Shown piece after piece: positions 1 through 7,124 of a stretch of DNA of 54,160 bases (its first letter is position 1; each line of letters starts with the position of its first letter). The stretch lies in the NCBI GenBank assembly GCA_910587715.1, contig CAJUMV010000028.1, positions 1 to 54,160 on the forward strand, written 5' to 3'. The position numbers and the translations under genes are program-made. This DNA comes from an uncultured Lachnospiraceae bacterium (GTDB lineage Bacteria; Bacillota; Clostridia; Lachnospirales; Lachnospiraceae). The notes under the pieces were generated by a model, which was not told the origin of the DNA, made no database searches, and worked only from the letters and a program-made list of their open reading frames with translations.

Positions 1-40
1 CTTGACAAAACGGGATAATGCTGAAAATAAAATTAATTAA

Positions 41-286
41 TCAGCGGTTCCCTAGCTCCGCCCGCAAACCACTGTCTGTCATTTCATTCTGAATCGTATA
101 TCCCGGATATAGCTTTGACAGAGCGCCAATTCCGCCATAGCGGGTATACACATAATTCTTAACCTTGCGATAATCTTCCACAATCTCCTGAAGCTTTTTC
201 ATATCCTCCTCAGGAATTGCTCCTTGACTGTATTGATGAATCGACCTGCAAATCACCGCATTAGATAAACCTTTGTTTTTCTTCAT
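41..286 (-). CDS. short ORF, probable N-terminal remnant of a TnpB-like transposase
   Basis: The 81-residue product reads like the N-terminal part of a TnpB-related transposase-associated protein found in Clostridia: charged, with a central YRKVKNYVYTRYGGIGALSK stretch and a PGYTIQNEM segment. That assignment is from memory of family sequences and is only moderately sure. The frame ends after AELGNR, long before a full-length protein of this kind (several hundred residues) would end, and no continuation is visible in the 40 bases left in the window. There is no convincing ribosome binding site before the ATG. It is best read as a decayed mobile-element fragment; a genuine small gene of unknown function is the alternative. 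Confidence 0.45.
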   Translation of the reverse strand: MKKNKGLSNAVICRSIHQYSQGAIPEEDMKKLQEIVEDYRKVKNYVYTRYGGIGALSKLYPGYTIQNEMTDSGLRAELGNR

Positions 287-297
287 TTATTTCTGCT

Positions 298-330
298 CAA
301 TTTCGCAGATTGAAATAATCTGCGAAATTG
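298..330. repeat. perfect 14-bp inverted repeat with 5-nt loop
   Basis: The arms CAATTTCGCAGATT (298-311) and AATCTGCGAAATTG (317-330) are perfectly complementary around the loop GAAAT. It lies just upstream of the transposase-like remnant and 30 bp before the ABC-F promoter. It has no T-run, so it is a poor terminator. It may be an element end or a protein-binding palindrome. Confidence 0.7.
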
Positions 331-359
331 AAAATATTTGCACGATTATCACATTTCGT

Positions 360-388
360 TTGACAAAAAGATTATCCAATGTTAGAAT
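360..388 (+). promoter_or_regulatory. sigma-A promoter of the ABC-F leader
   Basis: TTGACA (360-365), a 17-bp spacer and TAGAAT (383-388) form a near-consensus housekeeping promoter. Transcription would start about 10 nt before the strong Shine-Dalgarno sequence of the leader ORF and about 280 nt upstream of the ABC-F start codon, leaving a long structured 5' leader. Confidence 0.8.
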
Positions 389-404
389 AACCCTATCTTT
401 TAGG

Positions 405-531
405 AGAGAGGTGAAAGGATGAAGAAATAATCTACTTTTGATTGCATGAAACTTATTCACGTATGGGAACCCGTTTTCATACTGTTTTCATGTCGCCAAA
501 AGTGGATTATGTTCTCATAACCTCTCTTTTT
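405..531 (+). promoter_or_regulatory. probable ribosome-mediated transcription attenuator before the ABC-F gene
   Basis: Two exclusive RNA folds can be drawn. In the first, AGAGAGGT (405-412) pairs with ACCTCTCT (520-527) and encloses a long stem 428-440/497-509 (one G-U); the outer stem runs directly into TTTTT (527-531), so this form looks like an intrinsic terminator. In the second, 462-470 pairs with 511-519 (9 bp, one G-U), which crosses the inner stem of the first fold and leaves a 7-nt gap before the T-run. A ribosome held on the leader ORF at 419-430 would block both left arms of the first fold and favour the second. The pairing is seen directly; the drug-responsive role is inferred from the ABC-F gene downstream. 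Confidence 0.6.
419..430 (+). CDS. three-codon leader ORF (Met-Lys-Lys)
   Basis: ATG AAG AAA TAA follows the Shine-Dalgarno sequence GAGGTGA (408-414) at 4-nt spacing, in the leader of the ABC-F gene. Such short upstream ORFs are known in antibiotic-responsive attenuators of ribosome-protection genes. The stop codon overlaps the left arm of the terminator-like stem beginning at 428, so ribosome position would directly affect folding. Confidence 0.55.
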   Translation: MKK

Positions 532-677
532 GTGTGCATTCTTTTGTGGTGCGTTTCGCTGCGCCGCATTTCCCTATGAGGTGACTGAGACTATAATAAA
601 ACTTTCCCGGCGACGATAGCTTACTTATGGAAAAATGACGTAAAGTGAGCGACGATTTTGTGAAGGGAGAGATGTGA

Positions 678-2204
678 ATGTCACAAATTAATGTAACCAA
701 TCTGACGTTTGCCTACGAGGGGAGCTTTGACGATATCTTTGAAAATGTCTCCTTTTCGATTGATACCGACTGGAAACTGGGATTTATCGGCAGAAACGGG
801 AAAGGCAAAACGACTTTCCTGCGCCTGCTGAGAGGAGACTATGCTTATCAGGGCTCCATCAGCGCGTCCGCCGCCTTTGCTTATTTTCCTTATGCCGTGA
901 CGGAAGCGCAGAGAAAGCTCCCCGCCTCTGCCTTTCTGGAAGAAATAAAAACAGGCTGCGAAGAATGGCGGGTGATCTGCGAGCTGGCGCTGTTAGGCGA
1001 GGATGCGGAAATTCTTTACCGCCCTTTTGAGACATTAAGCTTCGGGGAACAGACCAAGATTCTGCTTGCCATCCTATTTTCGGGCGAAAATGATTTCCTG
1101 CTGATCGACGAGCCGACGAACCATCTGGACCAGGACGCCAGAGAGACCGTCAAACACTATCTGGCATCCAAAAAAGGCTTTATTCTCGTGTCCCACGACA
1201 GAGATCTGCTGGACGCCTGCATCGACCATGTCCTCGTATTAAACAGACAGACCATTGAAGTACAGAGCGGCAATTTCAGCGTCTGGTGGGAAAACAAACA
1301 GCGCAAGGACCAGTTCGCCATCTCAGAAAACGAGAAACATTTGAAAGAAATCGGAAAGCTGAGGCAGGCAGCCAGACGTACCGCGGCATGGGCGGACAAA
1401 AACGAAGCCACCAAAATCGGTTTTGACCCTTTGAAAGAACACGATCGTGGAAAGGGTATGAGACCTTATATCGGCGCAAAAACCAAGAAGATGCAGAGCC
1501 GGGTCACCCAGATGAAACAGCGGATCGAACGGGAGATTGAGGAGAAGGAAGGGATCCTGCAGGATCTGGAAAAGACGGTGGATTTAAGGCTTTCGCCCCT
1601 CTCCCACCACAAAGACAGACTTGTGAATATCCGGGATTACCGCCTGCAGTATGCGGGTGCGCAGCATCCTGTTTTTACCGACGTGACCTTTGAAATACAC
1701 GGTGGAGACCGAGTTGCCCTGCACGGGGAAAACGGGTGTGGAAAATCAACGCTTATCAAAGTGATTCTGGAAAGAGCAGGCTATCAGACTTTCGGTCTGA
1801 CGTTCACCGAGGAAGGCGTCTGCGAAGCTGCTTCGGGACTTGTAATCTCCTATGTCAGCCAGGACACATCCGGCTTGACGGGCGGTATCGCCGATTTCTG
1901 TAAAAAACGGAATCTGGACCAGAGCCTGTTCTGCGCCATCTTACGACAGCTTGACTTTGAGCGGGTACAGTTTGTGAAAAATATGGAGGATTATTCGGAA
2001 GGGCAGAAGAAAAAGGTATTGCTGGCGGCAAGCCTGCTGACCCCCGCCCACCTCTACGTCTGGGATGAACCGTTAAACTATATCGATGTTTTCTCACGAA
2101 TGCAGATTGAGAAGCTGCTTTTGGAATATGAGCCGACGCTTCTCTTTGTGGAACACGACGTGCGGTTTCGGGAGCGGGTGGCAACGAAGGTGGTGGAACT
2201 GTAA
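678..2204 (+). CDS. ABC-F ribosomal protection protein, Lsa/Vga-like
   Basis: This cytosolic ATPase has two ABC domains and no membrane segments, as in the ABC-F family. NBD1 has Walker A GRNGKGKT (residues 38-45), signature LSFGEQ (120-125), Walker B FLLIDE (140-145) and the H-loop VSHD. A charged linker spans about 205-300. NBD2 has Walker A GENGCGKST (350-358), a variant signature YSEGQKKK (439-446), Walker B LYVWDE and VEHD. The length (508 aa) and wording of the motifs resemble Lsa proteins, which bind the ribosomal E site and displace lincosamides, streptogramin A and pleuromutilins. The drug range here is inference. The start is fixed by AAGGGAG 8 nt upstream. A leader with a mini-ORF and alternative hairpins precedes it. 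The gene faces the C39-like gene tail to tail. Confidence 0.88.
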   Translation: MSQINVTNLTFAYEGSFDDIFENVSFSIDTDWKLGFIGRNGKGKTTFLRLLRGDYAYQGSISASAAFAYFPYAVTEAQRKLPASAFLEEIKTGCEEWRVICELALLGEDAEILYRPFETLSFGEQTKILLAILFSGENDFLLIDEPTNHLDQDARETVKHYLASKKGFILVSHDRDLLDACIDHVLVLNRQTIEVQSGNFSVWWENKQRKDQFAISENEKHLKEIGKLRQAARRTAAWADKNEATKIGFDPLKEHDRGKGMRPYIGAKTKKMQSRVTQMKQRIEREIEEKEGILQDLEKTVDLRLSPLSHHKDRLVNIRDYRLQYAGAQHPVFTDVTFEIHGGDRVALHGENGCGKSTLIKVILERAGYQTFGLTFTEEGVCEAASGLVISYVSQDTSGLTGGIADFCKKRNLDQSLFCAILRQLDFERVQFVKNMEDYSEGQKKKVLLAASLLTPAHLYVWDEPLNYIDVFSRMQIEKLLLEYEPTLLFVEHDVRFRERVATKVVEL

Positions 2205-2229
2205 AATGTAACATGATTCCTTTGACGTC

Positions 2230-2928
2230 TCACATGATCCCAATCAAATAAATCAGCTTCGGCTCCCGTCTGGACAAATTCGCCACTGCATCCTGTAACG
2301 TATCATAGGGACGGCTCTCACAAAACCGTCCCTTTTCATCCATGTGGTATGCGTTGTGTAGCACAAATTTCCCTTCCCGGTTTTTGGTGATGCAGACAGT
2401 GTGAATCTGCGCCGTAATATCGTTCCTGTCGTTGTAGGCTGTGGCAATCATCACTCTATGATTTCTGGCAATTCCCGCCACCGCTCTCCCATCCGCCCCG
2501 TCCGCCGTCTCCACCGCAAAGCCGTTCTTCCTGAAATACGCCGCAATCGCCGTGGGCGCTACGCCGAACACGCCCCAGATTGCCGCGCCCCGCGCCTCGT
2601 ATCCCTCAATCAGCTCTGCCATATACCTTTTCGACACCGGGTTTCCCAAAGCTTTCCCCGCATTGTATGTCGCAATAATCTCACAGCCGGCATAACTCAT
2701 GCTCAGATGCCGCCCCACACCGAAACGGACCTTCTTCCACTCGCTCTGGTTCTCGATATAGGCGTCCGGCACATGCCAGAAATCCCAGCCTGTCTGTTCC
2801 AGACGGATACAGTTTTCCCGCAGATGATTCCTTCTTATAAATCGTGGCACACCGAAAGCTGCCAGAAGCCGATAGATTATAAGTAGAGCACGATTACTCA
2901 CATGCATTGGAATAAACGAAACAATCAT
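2230..2928 (-). CDS. papain/C39-like cysteine peptidase-fold protein
   Basis: A 232-residue protein with no clear homologue that I can name with certainty. The stretch SYAGCEIIATYNA resembles the G-C nucleophile region of C39-like peptidases, and later histidines occur in IHTVCITKN and VLHNAYHMD, where such domains carry the catalytic His followed by an Asp/Asn. The N-terminal 25 residues are hydrophobic and may be an uncleaved anchor. Its start codon overlaps the stop of the upstream coiled-coil gene in an ATGA arrangement, so the two are probably translated together. Proteolytic activity is an inference. Confidence 0.55.
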   Translation of the reverse strand: MIVSFIPMHVSNRALLIIYRLLAAFGVPRFIRRNHLRENCIRLEQTGWDFWHVPDAYIENQSEWKKVRFGVGRHLSMSYAGCEIIATYNAGKALGNPVSKRYMAELIEGYEARGAAIWGVFGVAPTAIAAYFRKNGFAVETADGADGRAVAGIARNHRVMIATAYNDRNDITAQIHTVCITKNREGKFVLHNAYHMDEKGRFCESRPYDTLQDAVANLSRREPKLIYLIGIM

Positions 2929-3536
2929 AGTCTCACATCAAACGGCAGATACCCCTCAGGTATTCCTGCCGCGCCGGCTGCTTCTTTTTCCGCCGCCTCC
3001 GCTGCCGCAGCAGCCTGTGCAACCTCCTCTGCGGAGAGCTCCGCATTCTCAGGCAGCGCTTCCGCCATATCCTCGGTTAGCTCTTCCGTCACTTCCTCGG
3101 TCAATTCCTCGACAACCTCTTCGAGTTCTTCCATAGCTTCCTCGATTTCGCCGCCATCCTCGATACCAAGCGCTTCCTCGACCATCTCTTCCAGACGCTC
3201 CTCCGGGGTCTTGGGTTTCGTGTCCTCAACCGCTTCCGCAATCTTCTCGCCCTCCTCCGTGGACTCATCCAGAATATGGAACATCTGCTCCTGATTGTAG
3301 GCCGCCTTTATCGATGAAATCTGATCCTCATAAGACTGGTACATTTTCAGTTTTTCGGCAATCTCCTCCACGCTTCCGCAGGAGACATTTTTCAGATTTT
3401 CTTTCTGCTTCTCGAAAAAGTCCACCTGCTTCTGTGTCTCTTCCTGCCGCTCCAGCCTGTCCTGCGTGCTCTTTAACATGCCTGCCGTGTTCATTCTGCG
3501 CAAAATACTGCTGGTCTGATCCCATGAAATATTCAT
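2925..3536 (-). CDS. hypothetical Glu-rich coiled-coil protein
   Basis: No family recognised. The product of about 203 residues begins MNISWDQTSSILRRM, has a helical charged middle, and ends in a very acidic segment of repeated EE(M/L)xEEVxEELTE heptads followed by an Ala-rich stretch. The frame is open to 3596, but the ATG at 3536 has an AAAGGCGG ribosome binding site and the upstream ATG has none, so the shorter form is preferred. It overlaps the C39-like gene by 4 bp. No signal peptide or membrane segment is seen; an intracellular scaffold or a substrate of the partner are both possible. Confidence 0.6.
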   Translation of the reverse strand: MNISWDQTSSILRRMNTAGMLKSTQDRLERQEETQKQVDFFEKQKENLKNVSCGSVEEIAEKLKMYQSYEDQISSIKAAYNQEQMFHILDESTEEGEKIAEAVEDTKPKTPEERLEEMVEEALGIEDGGEIEEAMEELEEVVEELTEEVTEELTEDMAEALPENAELSAEEVAQAAAAAEAAEKEAAGAAGIPEGYLPFDVRL

Positions 3537-3757
3537 ATACGATAACCGCCTTTCTGCCTGAAATATGACTGCGTTGCTGCTCTTCTCTGTTACCATTTAT
3601 TTCGGTATGCAGGTCACATTTCTAAAGACAGTTTGTTATCAATCATCCTTTTTTTGTAATGGATGGAAAACTTCATGACTATATGCTAAGATTTTTAGTA
3701 CAATATGTGTCACAAAAACCCCCTCGACGTTGTCTAATACTATAGGAGGTAAAAATC

Positions 3758-4606
3758 ATGGACAAAAATACAGAAGAAATCTTTGCTTTAGTCGAAAAAG
3801 CGACTGCCGGAGACCAAGAGGCTCTGGAAAGCGTTATCACGGGCGTGCAGGATCTGGTCTTTAACCTGTCCCTGCGTATGCTCGGCACCTTTGCCGACGC
3901 GGAGGACGCGACACAGGATATCCTGTTAAAGGTCATCACCCATCTTTCTTCCTTCAAAAAGGAAAGCGCCTTTTCCACATGGGTGTTTCGCATCGCGGTG
4001 AACCATCTGAAAAACTACAAAAAACACATGTTTGCAAAACGTCCGCTCAGTTTTGAGTTTTACGGGGAGGACATCAAAAACGGAAACATTGATGACGTAC
4101 CGGATTTGACGCAGAATGTGGAAAAGTCTGTTCTGGCGGAGGAACTGAAACTATCCTGCACCAATGTGATGCTGCAATGTCTTGACACGGACAGCCGTCT
4201 GATTTTTGTGCTCGGAACCATGTTTCAGACAGACAGCCGCATAGCCGGGGAAATTTTAGGAATTTCACCGGAAGCGTACCGTCAGCGTCTCTCCCGTGTC
4301 CGCAAAAAGATGGCGGATTTCCTGAGTGAGTACTGCGGTGAGTACGGGAACGGGACATGCCGGTGCGCGAACCGGATCAATTATGCGATTCAAAACCACA
4401 GAATCAACCCGTCACATCAAGACTACACCGCGGCAGAGGAGATCGCAAGAAAGACCATGCTTGACGTGAAGGAGGCGATGGAAGAGATCGACGATCTGGC
4501 GCAGCATTTTTCCTTTGCCAGACTCTATGCGACCCCGGAACAGACCAGACAGTTTATGAAAGATTTTCTGAGCTCGACTTCTCTTTCGGTCGTAAAAAAT
4601 GCGTAA
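3758..4606 (+). CDS. ECF-type sigma-70 family RNA polymerase sigma factor with C-terminal extension
   Basis: Residues about 28-88 are sigma region 2, with DAEDATQDILLKV and FSTWVFRIAVNHLKNYKK typical of ECF factors. Residues about 140-190 form region 4, with an HTH ending in YRQRLSRVRKKM. A further 90 residues follow, starting with a Cys-rich CGEYGNGTCRC segment that could bind metal and ending in a helical domain; ECF factors usually stop near 180 residues. No anti-sigma gene is adjacent, so the extension may do the sensing. The start is supported by AGGAGGT about 8 nt upstream. It probably directs core polymerase to a small regulon, which cannot be read from this window. Confidence 0.85.
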   Translation: MDKNTEEIFALVEKATAGDQEALESVITGVQDLVFNLSLRMLGTFADAEDATQDILLKVITHLSSFKKESAFSTWVFRIAVNHLKNYKKHMFAKRPLSFEFYGEDIKNGNIDDVPDLTQNVEKSVLAEELKLSCTNVMLQCLDTDSRLIFVLGTMFQTDSRIAGEILGISPEAYRQRLSRVRKKMADFLSEYCGEYGNGTCRCANRINYAIQNHRINPSHQDYTAAEEIARKTMLDVKEAMEEIDDLAQHFSFARLYATPEQTRQFMKDFLSSTSLSVVKNA

Positions 4607-4645
4607 ATTAAAATGAAACACACAAAGAAGAAATCGGAGGAAATC

Positions 4646-5329
4646 ATGAACACAGAACCAATCTTCAAATACTTATCCGAATTAAAAGAAAACAACAACA
4701 GAGAATGGTATCATGAGCACAAGACAGAATACAAGGAGGCAAACGCACAGTTTGAGGCACTGGTGCAGGAACTGATTCTGGCAATCGGAAAAACAGACGG
4801 CAGCATCATTCAGAATGTGCCGAAGGACCTCACCTTCAAGCTGGTGCGGGACACCCGTTTCAGCCACGACAAATCACCCTACAATCCCGCCTTCCGCGCT
4901 CATATCGGCGCCATGGGAAAGCTGCCGGTTCCGGTTGGATATTATCTGATGATAAAACCCGGCAATGAGTCCTTTTTAGGCGGCGGGCTTTTTGCCGATA
5001 TGTTCAAGGAAGCCACCGCCATGATAAGAGATTATATCGTAAAACATCCCGACGAGTGGGACCGCATCATTCATGCGGACACCTTTACCAAATATTTTAC
5101 GGTACAGGGAACGGCTCTCAAAAATGTACCGTCCGGCTATGACAAAGAGCACCCCCTTGCCGAATACCTGAAATATAAGAGCTGGTATCTCGAATACCCT
5201 GTAAATGATCGGGTTCTGCTGGATATCGACGCATTCCTGCCAAAGATGGTAGAAATTTTCGAGGCGATGAAGCCTTTCAACGATTATTTGAACCGCGCGC
5301 TCGCGGACTTTAAGATGCCGGCAAGATAA
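4646..5329 (+). CDS. DUF2461 domain-containing protein
   Basis: The 227-residue product matches the DUF2461/TIGR02453 family: NNREWYHEHKTEY near the N terminus, then KLVRDTRFSHDKSPYNP and GGGLFADMFKEA. The biochemical role of this widespread family is not established. The ATG at 4646 follows GGAGG with good spacing; an upstream in-frame ATG at 4613 lacks one. It begins 40 bp after the sigma factor gene on the same strand, so the two may share a transcript, and ends inside an intrinsic terminator. Confidence 0.85.
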   Translation: MNTEPIFKYLSELKENNNREWYHEHKTEYKEANAQFEALVQELILAIGKTDGSIIQNVPKDLTFKLVRDTRFSHDKSPYNPAFRAHIGAMGKLPVPVGYYLMIKPGNESFLGGGLFADMFKEATAMIRDYIVKHPDEWDRIIHADTFTKYFTVQGTALKNVPSGYDKEHPLAEYLKYKSWYLEYPVNDRVLLDIDAFLPKMVEIFEAMKPFNDYLNRALADFKMPAR

Positions 5330-5346
5330 TGCCGGCATTCTTTTCC
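5315..5346 (+). terminator. intrinsic terminator after the DUF2461 gene
   Basis: ATGCCGGC (5315-5322) and GCCGGCAT (5331-5338) pair perfectly around an 8-nt loop that holds the stop codon, followed by TTCTTTT. Confidence 0.75.
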
Positions 5347-5520
5347 ATTGTCCGCCCAACCTTCCCCGAAAGAACATTTAACCCTTCAAAAACTCGACAA
5401 AACTCCCAAAAAATATTATAGTAAATACAGGAAACCAGTGTGAGAAACGCATTGATTTGAGTCACAGCCAAGTTGTTGACATGTTGGTTAGAATGAAAAG
5501 AAATTGAGGAGGTATCTACT

Positions 5521-6936
5521 ATGGTCTACAAATGCAGTGTATGCGGGTACGAGTACGACGAAGAAAAGGAGGGCAGACCCTTCTCTGAATTGACAGAATG
5601 TCCCATCTGCAAACAGCCGCCCGAGAAATTCAAGGCATTGGAGGCTGAAAAACCTGCCACAGCCTGCGCTGCGCCGGAAAATGGCTGTGCTGCGGAGACG
5701 GATTTGAGCTACCCGAAAGAGACGAGAAAAACGGACAGCGATTACCGCTACATGAAAGAGATTCATGAGATGGCTGTCACGGGAACATCAGCAATCGAGG
5801 CAATGGGCACGCGGATGAAGATGCCAAACTGGGACGACGTGCTGATTCTGGGCGCGCAGTTAAACCCGATGCCCTTAAATGAACACGACGAGGTGTCCCT
5901 GCAGACCGTAATCGGAAAACACGCGAAAAAACCGATGACGCTCTCCATGCCGGTCTATATTTCCCATATGTCCTTCGGCGCCCTCTCCCGGGAGGTCAAA
6001 ATCGCAATGGCAAAGGGAAGCGCCGCCGTGGGAACGGCGATGTGCAGCGGGGAAGGCGGCGTTCTTCCGGAAGAAAAAGCGGCTGCCTGCAAGTACATAT
6101 TTGAGTATGTCCCCAACCTGTACAGTGTTACCGAAGAGAATCTGAAAACATCAGACGCTATTGAAATCAAAATCGGTCAGGGAACGAAGCCGGGCATGGG
6201 CGGACATCTGCCGGGCAGCAAAGTAACGCCGGAGATTGCAAAAATCCGAAACAAACCGCTCGGAGAGGACGTCATCAGCCCCTCGAAATTTCCCCGCATC
6301 AACAGCGCCGACGACTTAAAGGGCGTGGTGGCGGATTTACGGATGTTAAGCGACGGCAGACCGATTGGTATCAAGATTGCCGCCGGACGCATTGAAAAGG
6401 ATCTGGAATTTTGTGTCTATGCAGAGCCCGATTTCATCACCATAGACGGTCGTGGCGGCGCAACGGGCGCATCCCCCGCCATCGTCCGGGATTCCACCAG
6501 CGTACCGACGCTTTATGCGCTTTACCGCGCGAGAAAATATCTGGACTCCATCGGCTCCGATATCGATCTGGTCATCACAGGGGGGCTGCGGGTATCCTCC
6601 GATTTTGCCAAGGCGATTGCCATGGGCGCGGATGCCGTGGCAGTGGCTTCTGCCGCTATGGTAGCAGCGGCATGTCAGCAGTACCGCATCTGCGGCAGCG
6701 GCATGTGTCCGGTAGGCGTAGCAACGCAGGATGAAAAACTGCGGGAGAGACTGCACATCGATACCGCCGCAAAGCGCGTGGAGAATTACCTGCGATGCTC
6801 CGCCGAGGAGCTAAAAACCTTTGCCAGAATCACCGGCAATAAGGATATTCACGGTCTGTCCGCGGACGACCTGTGCACGATTAGCAGAGAGATATCGGAA
6901 CACACCAATATTCCGCACGCGGGCGAGGCGCGATAA
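5521..6936 (+). CDS. rubredoxin-like / glutamate synthase FMN-domain fusion protein
   Basis: The N terminus (1-40) is a rubredoxin-like iron site with C5-x2-C8 and C27-x2-C30. After a linker, residues about 90-450 form the FMN-binding alpha/beta barrel of ferredoxin-dependent glutamate synthase: PVYISHMSFGALS, SGEGG, GTKPGMGGHLPG, IDGRGGATGASP and VITGGLR. The cysteines C385-x5-C391-x4-C396 fit the 3Fe-4S pattern of the large glutamate synthase subunit. The glutamine amidotransferase domain is absent, so it would need free ammonia or have another flavin-dependent reaction. The rubredoxin part could bring electrons to the 3Fe-4S/FMN centre; that is inference. GAGGAGGT lies 7 nt before the ATG. 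Confidence 0.88.
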   Translation: MVYKCSVCGYEYDEEKEGRPFSELTECPICKQPPEKFKALEAEKPATACAAPENGCAAETDLSYPKETRKTDSDYRYMKEIHEMAVTGTSAIEAMGTRMKMPNWDDVLILGAQLNPMPLNEHDEVSLQTVIGKHAKKPMTLSMPVYISHMSFGALSREVKIAMAKGSAAVGTAMCSGEGGVLPEEKAAACKYIFEYVPNLYSVTEENLKTSDAIEIKIGQGTKPGMGGHLPGSKVTPEIAKIRNKPLGEDVISPSKFPRINSADDLKGVVADLRMLSDGRPIGIKIAAGRIEKDLEFCVYAEPDFITIDGRGGATGASPAIVRDSTSVPTLYALYRARKYLDSIGSDIDLVITGGLRVSSDFAKAIAMGADAVAVASAAMVAAACQQYRICGSGMCPVGVATQDEKLRERLHIDTAAKRVENYLRCSAEELKTFARITGNKDIHGLSADDLCTISREISEHTNIPHAGEAR

Positions 6937-6971
6937 CTGCATTGATCCGCTAATCAGGCGTCATGCCGATA

Positions 6972-7050
6972 AAGGCGATTACGCCTTAAAACTGTTCTTT
7001 AAAAAGATACAAAACGACCTCCGCGCATTCTCGTTATCCGTAAACTGCCG
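6972..7050. terminator. two hairpins between convergent genes
   Basis: AAGGCG (6972-6977) pairs with CGCCTT (6982-6987) around ATTA. AAACGACCTCCG (7012-7023) pairs perfectly with CGGAGGTCGTTT (7039-7050) around a 15-nt loop. The region separates the rubredoxin fusion gene from the DUF362 gene and probably stops transcription from both sides; T-runs are weak. Confidence 0.6.
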
Positions 7051-7083
7051 GAGGTCGTTTGTCATGTAAACTCGTCGTATTCT

Positions 7084-7121
7084 TTGTTTTTATTAATTGT
7101 TTTTATTAATTGTTTTTATTA
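7084..7121. repeat. three tandem copies of a 13-bp AT-rich unit
   Basis: TTGTTTTTATTAA occurs at 7084-7096 and 7097-7109, with a third near-complete copy to 7121, directly after the stop codon of the minus-strand DUF362 gene. On the minus strand it reads as an A-rich tract. It may vary in copy number between strains. Confidence 0.7.
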
Positions 7122-7124
7122 TAT

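Noticed and set aside
2901..3294. Ser-rich plus-strand ORF of 130 aa
   Set aside because: It is the antisense of the Glu-rich coiled-coil gene (GAA/GAG codons read as TTC/CTC), has no ribosome binding site and no domain.
5476..5494. TTGACA and TAGAAT before the rubredoxin fusion gene as a promoter
   Set aside because: The two hexamers are only 7 bp apart, too close for sigma-A; no matching -10 at 17 bp.
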